A stretch of 64,000 bases of DNA, from the NCBI RefSeq assembly GCF_008000995.1, contig NZ_CP042828.1:4888882-4952881 (forward strand). Reading direction: 5' to 3'. The stretch comes from Ruania zhangjianzhongii (lineage in GTDB: Bacteria > Actinomycetota > Actinomycetes > Actinomycetales > Beutenbergiaceae). The first letter of the stretch is position 1. Every line of letters begins with the position of its first letter. Below, piece after piece: positions 1-6,554 of this stretch. Under the pieces are notes generated by a model, which was given only the letters and a program-made list of their open reading frames with translations, was not told where the DNA came from and did no database searches. The translations under genes were made by a program, and so were the position numbers.

Positions 1-596
1 TCGAGCAGCGCCGGGTCGTACTCGCTCGGGGTGAAACCCGGCGGGGCGTCGCCGACCACGCCGATCGTGCGTCCTCGCAACCGGGTGAGTGCCTCCGCGG
101 CTGCCGCCGGATCGCCGCGCTCCCGGGCGGAGGTCGGCAGCTCGGGTGCCGCCGGCAGCCGCCCGGCCAGCACCTCCTGCAGCTTCTGGCGCACGGCCGG
201 TTCGTCCGCTTCGCCATAGACCAGTCGGGCCTGGCGGCCGAGGCGGGCGAGGGCGTGCCCGAACAGGTTGGTGCCGCACAGCGAGTTCAGCCAGAGCTTG
301 TCGCCCACCGGGCCGGGTTCGCGGAAGGCCCAGAGCAGCACCGGCTGCTCCAGGTCCGCATACAACGCCAGGGCTGGACCGGCGTCGGAGAACGAGGCGC
401 ACACGTGCACCACCTGATCCGCACCGTCCAGGTACGGTCGGGCCGCCTCGACATCCTCGGGGGTCATCACCAGCTCTTCGGGGCCGACCACCTCAGCACC
501 GAGCTCGGTCAACAGCGCCCGGGCGGCGCGCGCCCGGTCCCGGGCGACGTCCACGACGAAGGTGGGGCGCGCCGTCGCGATCATCGCAATCCGCAT
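1..596 (-). CDS. Sugar isomerase, L-fucose isomerase-like (COG2407); cut by the window edge
   Basis: Only the N-terminal 198 codons are present; the gene runs off the left edge. The start is the ATG at 596, five bases after the aldolase stop, with GGTGA just upstream. The product begins MRIAMIATARPTFVVD, and near the edge has RLRGRTIGVVGDAPPGF, the style of the fucose/arabinose isomerase-related COG2407 proteins. As third gene behind a YihV-like kinase and YihT-like aldolase it is best explained as a sulfoquinovose-to-sulfofructose isomerase. From memory, the sulfo-EMP variant of Arthrobacter uses an isomerase of this type instead of YihS. The active site lies outside the window, so the substrate is inferred from the neighbours only. 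Confidence 0.6.
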   Translation of the reverse strand, partial: MRIAMIATARPTFVVDVARDRARAARALLTELGAEVVGPEELVMTPEDVEAARPYLDGADQVVHVCASFSDAGPALALYADLEQPVLLWAFREPGPVGDKLWLNSLCGTNLFGHALARLGRQARLVYGEADEPAVRQKLQEVLAGRLPAAPELPTSARERGDPAAAAEALTRLRGRTIGVVGDAPPGFTPSEYDPALL

Positions 597-601
597 CCGG
601 G

Positions 602-1489
602 TCACCTCCCCACCACAGTGTCGACGAGGTCGCCGAGCCGGCGCAGCCGATCGACGGCGGCAGTGCGCAGCTCGTGGGCGACATCGGGTTTGCCGATGCA
701 CGAGGCCCAGACCGCTCGTCCGGCGAGGAACCCGGCGGCACCGGCCCGGCAAGCGGTCTCGACCGCCGTCGGAAAGACGTCCTCGCGCACGCCGCTGGAG
801 AGCACCACCCAGGGCGAGTCGACAGTCGCGGTGATCTGTTCACATCGGCGGGCCACCTCGACGGCGGGTCCCTCCCCGTGCAGCGGAATCTCCGCCTTGT
901 ACAGGTCGGCGCCGAGGGAGCCGAGCTCCTCGGCAGCGGCGAGCACACCGGCATCCCAGTCCCAGTCGCCACCGCCCAGCGGTGATCGGGAGACCGGTTC
1001 GACGATGCTGATCAGTCCGGCGCCGCGGCACAGCCGGACGAACTCCTCGACCATCTCGACCCGCTCCGCGCCCCCACCGTCCGGCCGGTAGAGGACGAGC
1101 AGCTTCAGCGCCACCGCACCCTGCGTCCGCGCAGTCTGCGGGTCCACCTCGCGGTCGATCGTCACCCGGCCGACCACCTCGCCGTAGGCGGCCTCGAAAT
1201 GGTCCGCAGAAGCGATCAGCCCACATCCCGGTGCCACTGCCTGCTGCGCCACTACCTGCTCCCAGGCGAACTGCCGGTCCACCAGCATGGCGGAGGCATA
1301 GGGGCTGAGCGCACGCGCCGCCTCGAGCTTGAACTCGGTGAGAGCGGCGTCCGGCACCGCTGAGTCGGTGTGCTCGGCGAACATGTTCCGTAGCGCCTCG
1401 CGCTGGTCGATCGCCACCATCGCGAACGCCCCGGACGGGCGTTGCAGGGCGGACAGGTCGACGGGCTCGACCGCGTTCGCGGTGCTCAT
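602..1489 (-). CDS. Class I aldolase, YihT-like (sulfofructose-1-phosphate aldolase)
   Basis: 295 aa. Probably cleaves 6-deoxy-6-sulfofructose 1-phosphate to dihydroxyacetone phosphate and sulfolactaldehyde in the cytoplasm. The protein follows remembered E. coli YihT nearly end to end: GAFAMVAIDQREALRNMF (residues 20-37), TEFKLEAARALSPYASA (51-67), ALKLLVLYRP, SIVEPV, GADLYKAEIPL with the presumed Schiff-base Lys at K198, and a C-terminal GFLAGRAVWAS block. The length matches the family (about 290 aa). The ATG overlaps the kinase stop by four bases (ATGA), so the two are translationally coupled. The LacD/tagatose-bisphosphate aldolases are the nearest alternative, but the YihT-like blocks and the YihV-like partner favour a sulfosugar. 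Confidence 0.82.
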   Translation of the reverse strand: MSTANAVEPVDLSALQRPSGAFAMVAIDQREALRNMFAEHTDSAVPDAALTEFKLEAARALSPYASAMLVDRQFAWEQVVAQQAVAPGCGLIASADHFEAAYGEVVGRVTIDREVDPQTARTQGAVALKLLVLYRPDGGGAERVEMVEEFVRLCRGAGLISIVEPVSRSPLGGGDWDWDAGVLAAAEELGSLGADLYKAEIPLHGEGPAVEVARRCEQITATVDSPWVVLSSGVREDVFPTAVETACRAGAAGFLAGRAVWASCIGKPDVAHELRTAAVDRLRRLGDLVDTVVGR

Positions 1490-2433
1490 CTGGCCTCCTC
1501 GGCTCGGTGGGCCGGGCGCAGCTCGGGCCGAGCTGCCAGTACCTCGGCTGGTGTCGGAATTGCAGATCGTCCGTCTACTCCGCGGCAGGACAGTGCGGCC
1601 ACGACGCTTGCCCAGGAGACCGCGTGCGCGAGCTCGGTGGTGGTGACGTCGGTGGGACGGTGGCCGGCGAGCGCGGCGAGCAACCCGCCGTGGAAGACGT
1701 CGCCGGCACCGAGGGTGCTCAGGGCGTCCACCCGGTGCGCGGGCAGGTGCTCAGCGGTGCCGTCGGCGACGAACCAGGCACCCTGGGCGCCGTCCGTGGC
1801 CACGACGGCATGTGCGCCGTCCGCTCGAGCAGCAGCCAGGAGATCGGGCACCGGCCGGTCGCCGTACCGCTGGGCCAGGGAGGCCACAGTGGGTGCGTAC
1901 AGGTCCACTCCGCCGGGGGTGAAGCCGTCGATGCCGTAACCGTCGTCGATGGACAGCCCCGGGCGGTCCTGGGTGGGCAACATGGCGAGGTGGGCCAGCA
2001 GCGGGCGGGCGCCGAGATGGTCGGCGTGCACCCAGCGGGCCTGTGCCAGCAGCGCACGAGCCTGCGGGCCGATCACCGGCGGTTCGGCCACGCGCGCGGC
2101 GATCGCGCGGGTGCCGGCGGAGGCATCGACCACCACCACGCTCGCCGCCGAGCGCTGCCCGGGCAGCACGCTCACCGCGTGGGTGTCTACCCCCTCGGCG
2201 CGCAGCTCGGCGAGGATCCGCTCCCCCTCCGCGTCCTCACCCACGGTGCCGACCAACGCGGCCCGCACTCCCTGGCGGGCGGCGGCCACGGCGGCAGTAG
2301 CGGCGGGCCCGCCGCCGGTGTGCACGATGTCGCGAGCGACCTGTCGGCTGTCCGGCTCGGGGAAGGTGTCCACCACCGCGATCGCATCGAGGGTGAGCGC
2401 ACCGACAAAGACCACGTCGGCCGCAGACGTCAT
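1486..2433 (-). CDS. PfkB-family sugar kinase, YihV-like (sulfofructose kinase)
   Basis: 315 aa ribokinase-fold kinase. The substrate motif TGGGPAATAAVAAARQG (residues 39-55) almost copies E. coli YihV, and the C-terminal STLGAGDVFHGG (239-250) holds the catalytic Asp at D245 in the GAGD anion hole. It would phosphorylate sulfofructose at O1 with ATP. I chose the ATG at 2433 because GGTGAGGAG lies just upstream; an in-frame ATG at 2475 has no such site. First gene of the minus-strand operon kinase-aldolase-isomerase. A generic ribokinase or 2-keto-3-deoxygluconate kinase is less likely, given the YihT-like aldolase encoded next. Confidence 0.8.
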   Translation of the reverse strand: MTSAADVVFVGALTLDAIAVVDTFPEPDSRQVARDIVHTGGGPAATAAVAAARQGVRAALVGTVGEDAEGERILAELRAEGVDTHAVSVLPGQRSAASVVVVDASAGTRAIAARVAEPPVIGPQARALLAQARWVHADHLGARPLLAHLAMLPTQDRPGLSIDDGYGIDGFTPGGVDLYAPTVASLAQRYGDRPVPDLLAAARADGAHAVVATDGAQGAWFVADGTAEHLPAHRVDALSTLGAGDVFHGGLLAALAGHRPTDVTTTELAHAVSWASVVAALSCRGVDGRSAIPTPAEVLAARPELRPAHRAEEAR

Positions 2434-2481
2434 CGCGCGCTCCTCACCTGCTTGCTGGTCGGGAACAGTAAACACGATGAT

Positions 2482-2512
2482 GTTGGAAAGTCAACAGAAG
2501 AGTGTGCATAAT
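2482..2512. promoter_or_regulatory. Divergent promoters and operator candidate between kinase operon and DeoR gene
   Basis: On the plus strand TTGGAA (2483-2488), 18 bp, CATAAT (2507-2512) precede the DeoR gene. On the minus strand TTGACT (2494-2489), 16 bp, TTTACT precede the kinase. The two -35 boxes sit back to back inside an imperfect palindrome, GTTGGAAAGTCAAC (2482-2495), which is well placed for a DeoR-type repressor to block both directions. Promoter matches are by eye. Confidence 0.5.
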
Positions 2513-2545
2513 CAACACACGCTGACGATGGCAGGTGATGCAACG

Positions 2546-3409
2546 ATGCCGGTTGACTCACGCGATCCGGTGCGCGGCACCGGACGCGGCGAACCGGTGC
2601 GCCGGGAGTCCCGACCGACCCGGAGGGAGTCCGGGCCACAGCGCCGGGACCGCATCCTGGCGCTGATGAGGGTGAACGGGTTCCAGTCGGTGAGCCAGCT
2701 GGTCGACCTCCTGGAGGTCTCCGACATGACGATTCGCCGGGATCTGCACCGGCTCGCCGAGCTGGGCGAGGTCCGGGTGGTGCACGGCGGGGCGAGCCTG
2801 CCGCACGCGACGCTGCGCAGTGCCGACTTCACTCGGCGGGGCCAGTACAAGCAGTCGGCCAAACAACACATCGGCCGTGCGGCGCTGGCCACCGTCGCTC
2901 CGCATGCCACGATCGGGATCGACGCGGGTACCACCACTTTCGAGATCGCTGCGGCGCTGCCGGTGACGTTCACCGGAACGGTGATCTCGCACTCGGTACC
3001 GGTGCTGCAGCACATGCGCACCTACACCGGCGCCCGAGTGATCGGCCTGGGTGGTGAGCTGCTCTCCTGGAGCCAGGCCTTCGTCGGCTCCGCCGCGATC
3101 AACGCCCTGGCCGAGCTGCACGCCGACACGGTGTTCGTGGGTGCCGCAGCGGTCGGCGCCAGCGGGTTGTTCGTGGCGACCGACCGCGAGCGGCCCACGA
3201 AGCGGGCCCTGATGGCCAGCACGGACCGAGTGGTCCTGCTCGCCGATCGGACCAAGTTCTCCGCCGCGGCGCCAGTGCGGCTGTGCCCGTGGGACGAGAT
3301 CGATCTGCTCGTCACCGATGAGGAACCTCCGGCGGAGATCGCGCGCAGCTGCGCCAGATCGCAGGTGGAGATCATCGTGGCCGGCGCCGATACGCGAGGC
3401 AGCCAGTGA
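2546..3409 (+). CDS. DeoR-family transcriptional regulator of the sulfoglycolysis-like operon
   Basis: 287 aa. N-terminal winged helix-turn-helix with the DeoR signature (SVSQLVDLLEVSDMTIRRDL, then GEVRVVHGGAS), followed by a DeoR sugar-phosphate sensor domain containing IGIDAGTTTFEIA and VFVGAAAVGASGLF. E. coli sulfoquinovose genes are also controlled by a DeoR protein (YihW/CsqR), which fits the divergent kinase operon. I prefer the ATG at 2546 (AGGTG eight bases upstream) over the ATG at 2528; the frame stays open much further upstream, but that extension is antisense to the kinase gene and not protein-like. The stop overlaps the GH116 GTG (GTGA), so the two genes are coupled. Confidence 0.85.
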   Translation: MPVDSRDPVRGTGRGEPVRRESRPTRRESGPQRRDRILALMRVNGFQSVSQLVDLLEVSDMTIRRDLHRLAELGEVRVVHGGASLPHATLRSADFTRRGQYKQSAKQHIGRAALATVAPHATIGIDAGTTTFEIAAALPVTFTGTVISHSVPVLQHMRTYTGARVIGLGGELLSWSQAFVGSAAINALAELHADTVFVGAAAVGASGLFVATDRERPTKRALMASTDRVVLLADRTKFSAAAPVRLCPWDEIDLLVTDEEPPAEIARSCARSQVEIIVAGADTRGSQ

Positions 3410-5868
3410 CGGCGGAGCGTGCGGTGGTAGGAACCGGCACACCCGCCGAGGGGGTCAAGCGGGCAGCCGAGGGGGCCCAGCAGGCAGCCGCACGGGCAGC
3501 CGAGGGAGCCGAGCCGGCAGTCAAGCGGGCCCAGGGGGCAGCCGCGCGGGTCGAGCGGGCCCGGACCTTCGGTTTCACTGCCGACCAGGTGCCGGAGGCG
3601 GCGTTCCAGGCCAAACCGCGCAGCCACGACGACGGACCGCAGCACGGCATGCTCCTCGGGCCGATCGGAGGGCCGGCGTTCGGCCGGGACCTGACCGGCC
3701 ACTTCTCCCGCTGGCACCTGTGGCCGGGAACCCATCTGGTAGCGGATATCGAAGCCGCCTTCCTGGCGGTGCACTGGACCTCCGGCGGTCACCATCACCA
3801 CCGGGTGCTCCGGGCGGACCAGGTAGTCGAGCACCGCACGGCCACCCTGTTCCCGGTCAGCCACGAGACTTTTCGCGACCCGGAGATGCCGTTCACCGTG
3901 ACGCTGACCGCGTTCTCCCCGGTGATCCCCTGGGACGAGGACGCCGCCGCCACCCCGGTGGTGCTCTTCGACGTGTCCGCCGCCCCGGTACCAGGCCAGA
4001 CCGAGCTGCCGGCGCTGGACGTTGCCCTGTTCTGGCCGAACCTGAACGGGTGGCAGCCCGCCTGGGTGACCGCGGCCGACCGCGGTGACCGGTCCTGGCC
4101 CGGGCAGCACCATGCGGGCAACTACAACGTCCCGGCACCGCCGGGCCACGGGCTGGGGGTGCTGCAGCAGCGCACTCCGGCGCCGGGGATGGACAGCGCC
4201 GGTGCGGTCTGTGTGAGTGTGGCCGGTAGTGCGGACCGGTTCAGCCGGCAGGTGCAGTTCAAGACCGACCAGAACGCGACAGGCGTGCCACCGGCCGAGC
4301 AAGAGTTCACTCTCGGTGCGGTGTGGCAGGCCTTCGCCGGCACCGGCCAGCTCGGGACTACGGCCGACGGGTCGTGGCCGGCGCACTGGCACGAACCGGT
4401 GGGCTCGGCGGTCGCCGGGCACCTCGACGCCGGCAGGCCCGGGGCGCAGGTGCAGTTCGTGCTCGCGTTCGACTGGCCGACGGCGGGTTTCGGCCAGGGC
4501 CGCACCTGGTGGCGCCGCTACGCGGCCCGGGGCGAGGGGCCCGGCGCCGCAGCGCTGGCCGAGCTCGCGCACACCCGCGCCGACGAGTGGCTGGCGGCGA
4601 TCGATGGCTGGCACACCAGCACGCTGAACCGGCTCACCGGCCGCGGCTGGGCGCCGCAGGTGGCCGGCACGGTAATCAACGAGCTCTCCCTGGTCACGGC
4701 GCTCGGCACGGCCTGGGTGGACGGCACGATCGACGGGCACGACCCAGGTCTAGACGCGTTGCTGCGCCGTCGCGAGCACCTCGGCCTGCTCGAGGGGTTC
4801 GACGAGGGCTACTTCTACTTCAACACGGCCGATCTGTGGCACTACGCCTTCCCGGCGCTGAGCCAGAACTGGCCGCGGCTGGCCGATGTGGTGTTCGCGG
4901 ACCTGGCCGACGGCCTCGCCGGGACCGATCCGACCGAGCGGCCGGTGTACCGGCTGAACACCCACCGCCGCACCCTGGAACCGCTGCGCCTCCCGCACGA
5001 TGTCGGCAGCGCGGCGGAGGACCCGTTCGTGCGGCTGAACGGGTACACGATGCGGGACGACCCGAACACCTGGCGGGATGCCACCCCGGCGCACGTGCTC
5101 GCCCAGCTCACCCACGCTCGGCTCACCGGCCGGCCCCTTCCGGACCAGCGCTGGTGCCTGCTCCGCTCCGCCGCCGAGCAGATCTGCGGTGACCAGGTGC
5201 CTGAGCACGCCGAGTTCGGCGACTCCACCTGGGACAACCTCGCGCTGCGCGGGCACTCCAGCTATGCGACGTCGCTGCTCACCGGCATGTGGGCGGTGGT
5301 CGCGGCCGAGGCGCAGCGGCGCGGGGAGGACGCCACCCCTCTGGTCGCCCGGCACGAGCGGGCCAGGGCCGTGCTGCAGAGTCTGTGGACCGGGGAGCAC
5401 TACCGGGCGGCGTCGGCGGGTAAGTACACCGGCGCGGTGATGCCGGACTCGATCTGGGGTCTGTTCTACGCCGACCTGTGCGGGGCCGACACCGTGGCGC
5501 GGGAGCGGATCCGCGGCCACCTGCGCGCAGGCTACGAGATCTGCCACCGTGGCTACGCCGACGGTCAGGTCGGGCCGCTGCTGATCGGCGAACGGGACCG
5601 GACCAGCCGCTTCGACCAGGACGGTGGCGAGGAGCTACAGGTGAACGAGGTGCTGGTCGGGTCGGCGTGGATGTTCACCGCGATGCTGCGGCACTTCGGC
5701 CTGCACGCCGAGGCCGACGACGTGGCGGGCAGCTTGCACCGCACGCTCTACGGCGGTACCGGGCTGCAGTTCCGCACGCCGGCGGCGGTGGCAGCCGAGG
5801 GCCTGTTCCGGGCACCGCTGAACCTGCGGCCGCTGGCGATCTGGTGGCTGGCAGCGACCGCGCGCTGA
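3406..5868 (+). CDS. GH116-like glycoside hydrolase (DUF608 / GBA2 type)
   Basis: 820 aa, no signal peptide, so cytoplasmic. An Ala/Glu/Arg-rich helix made of AEGA/QAAARAAEGA-like repeats (about residues 12-52) precedes an N-terminal beta domain (about 55-370) and an alpha/alpha-barrel catalytic domain (about 385-810). The retaining GH116 residues appear to be present: nucleophile E426 in INEL and acid/base D610 in DSTWD, followed by the SSYATSLLTGMWA stretch that matches the family's SAYxGGLWxAA. The family contains beta-glucosidases, beta-xylosidases and glucosylceramidases. GTG start coupled to the DeoR stop. Its place in the regulon suggests that it releases the sugar the divergent operon consumes, perhaps from a sulfoquinovosyl glycoside; that specificity is inference. 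Confidence 0.75.
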   Translation: MTAERAVVGTGTPAEGVKRAAEGAQQAAARAAEGAEPAVKRAQGAAARVERARTFGFTADQVPEAAFQAKPRSHDDGPQHGMLLGPIGGPAFGRDLTGHFSRWHLWPGTHLVADIEAAFLAVHWTSGGHHHHRVLRADQVVEHRTATLFPVSHETFRDPEMPFTVTLTAFSPVIPWDEDAAATPVVLFDVSAAPVPGQTELPALDVALFWPNLNGWQPAWVTAADRGDRSWPGQHHAGNYNVPAPPGHGLGVLQQRTPAPGMDSAGAVCVSVAGSADRFSRQVQFKTDQNATGVPPAEQEFTLGAVWQAFAGTGQLGTTADGSWPAHWHEPVGSAVAGHLDAGRPGAQVQFVLAFDWPTAGFGQGRTWWRRYAARGEGPGAAALAELAHTRADEWLAAIDGWHTSTLNRLTGRGWAPQVAGTVINELSLVTALGTAWVDGTIDGHDPGLDALLRRREHLGLLEGFDEGYFYFNTADLWHYAFPALSQNWPRLADVVFADLADGLAGTDPTERPVYRLNTHRRTLEPLRLPHDVGSAAEDPFVRLNGYTMRDDPNTWRDATPAHVLAQLTHARLTGRPLPDQRWCLLRSAAEQICGDQVPEHAEFGDSTWDNLALRGHSSYATSLLTGMWAVVAAEAQRRGEDATPLVARHERARAVLQSLWTGEHYRAASAGKYTGAVMPDSIWGLFYADLCGADTVARERIRGHLRAGYEICHRGYADGQVGPLLIGERDRTSRFDQDGGEELQVNEVLVGSAWMFTAMLRHFGLHAEADDVAGSLHRTLYGGTGLQFRTPAAVAAEGLFRAPLNLRPLAIWWLAATAR

Positions 5869-5890
5869 TCGCACCAGTCCTCTGATGCGG

Positions 5891-6322
5891 TCACGAGGCT
5901 CCTCTTCCCGTCAGCGGGATACCGAGGATCCGGGTAGGTTCCGGGACTATCTCGTCGGCAGGCGGTTCGGGCACCGCCGTCCCCGGCCAGCTACCGACCC
6001 AGATACGCCAGAGCCCGCTGTGCTCGCGCACCTCACCGTCGGCCACGAGCTGGGCCTCTCCGGCTTCGGTCAGCTGCCGGCGCAGTGCGGCGGCCCGGTC
6101 ACCCGGGACGAATCCGGCGATCGTGTTGCGCCAGAGGATGACGACGCGCCCTTCGAGCCCAGCAGTGAACCGCAGCCGTGCCGAGACGACGGCCAGCCGC
6201 CGCTCCCCGGACAGCGCCGTGCTGCGGAGGATCTGTTGCATCGACTGTGCCTCGGCGGCCCAGAACCCCGAACCGACGTCGGCGTGCACCTCCGGTGTCC
6301 GCCACCGGTCGAAGAGCTTCAC
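5891..6322 (-). CDS. Hypothetical protein, 143 aa
   Basis: Small soluble protein beginning MKLFDRWRTPEVHAD. It is Trp-rich (GFWAAEAQ, VVILWRNT, SGLWRIWVG) and has a central segment RLRFTAGLEGRVVILWRNTI that could be a small beta-barrel of the HIRAN kind. No catalytic motif is visible and I do not recognise the family with confidence. It converges on the GH116 gene, 22 bp away, and is divergent from leuS. Codon use and GC match the neighbours, so it is probably a real gene. Confidence 0.55.
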   Translation of the reverse strand: MKLFDRWRTPEVHADVGSGFWAAEAQSMQQILRSTALSGERRLAVVSARLRFTAGLEGRVVILWRNTIAGFVPGDRAAALRRQLTEAGEAQLVADGEVREHSGLWRIWVGSWPGTAVPEPPADEIVPEPTRILGIPLTGRGAS

Positions 6323-6389
6323 CCGACCAGTATCGCCCGGTGACGCGCCCGGGGCGCGGCGTCGCCGTGCACCCAGTTCGGCCCGCCCC

Positions 6390-6419
6390 TTCCACTGCTC
6401 TGCCTCCGGCCACTAGGCT
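6390..6419 (+). promoter_or_regulatory. Promoter candidate for the leuS leader
   Basis: TTCCAC (6390-6395), 18 bp, then TAGGCT (6414-6419). The -10 box ends seven bases before the ATG of the short leader reading frame at 6427, so transcription would begin at or next to that ATG. By eye only; the -35 box is weak. Confidence 0.35.
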
Positions 6420-6426
6420 TCTCGGC

Positions 6427-6465
6427 ATGGTCGCCTTCCAGGAGCTGCTAACCGGGCCGCGCTGA
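6427..6465 (+). CDS. Candidate leuS leader peptide (12 aa)
   Basis: Reads [12 protein letters not shown] then TGA. It has two adjacent Leu codons, CTG CTA (6445-6450); CTA is rare in DNA of this composition. The stop codon lies inside the left arm of a perfect 11-bp inverted repeat (6456-6466 / 6485-6495). Adjacent Leu codons directly before a leucyl-tRNA synthetase, ending in RNA structure, suggest a leader that senses charged tRNA-Leu. It would be leaderless if the promoter at 6390-6419 is right. Confidence 0.4.
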   Translation: MVAFQELLTGPR

Positions 6466-6549
6466 GCCCGGTCCCCGAGCACGCCTCAGCGCGGCACACG
6501 CCCCCGATGATGGGGTTTCGCGGTGCTCGCCCCGACCAGCAGCTGAGGA
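6443..6549 (+). promoter_or_regulatory. Candidate attenuator / SD-masking structure upstream of leuS
   Basis: Stem A pairs 6456-6466 with 6485-6495 (11 bp perfect). The Leu-codon segment AGCTGCT (6443-6449) is complementary to AGCAGCT (6538-6544), which touches the leuS Shine-Dalgarno GAGGA (6545-6549); the pairing extends by CGGG (6453-6456) with CCCG (6531-6534) across a 3-nt internal loop. GGTCC (6470-6474) is also complementary to GGACC (6547-6551), which covers the SD core. Alternative pairings around Leu codons and an SD are what a translational attenuator looks like. Not tested by folding. Confidence 0.4.
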
Positions 6550-6554
6550 CCATG

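Noticed and set aside
1949-2545. Large N-terminal extension of the DeoR protein
   Set aside because: The frame is open, but it is antisense to the kinase gene, crosses the promoter region, and its sequence is Ala/Arg/Thr-rich without homology. The winged helix begins after 2546.
3022-4740. Long minus-strand open frame across the DeoR and GH116 genes
   Set aside because: Repetitive Gly/Arg/Pro composition and no family motifs; the plus strand encodes recognisable proteins throughout.
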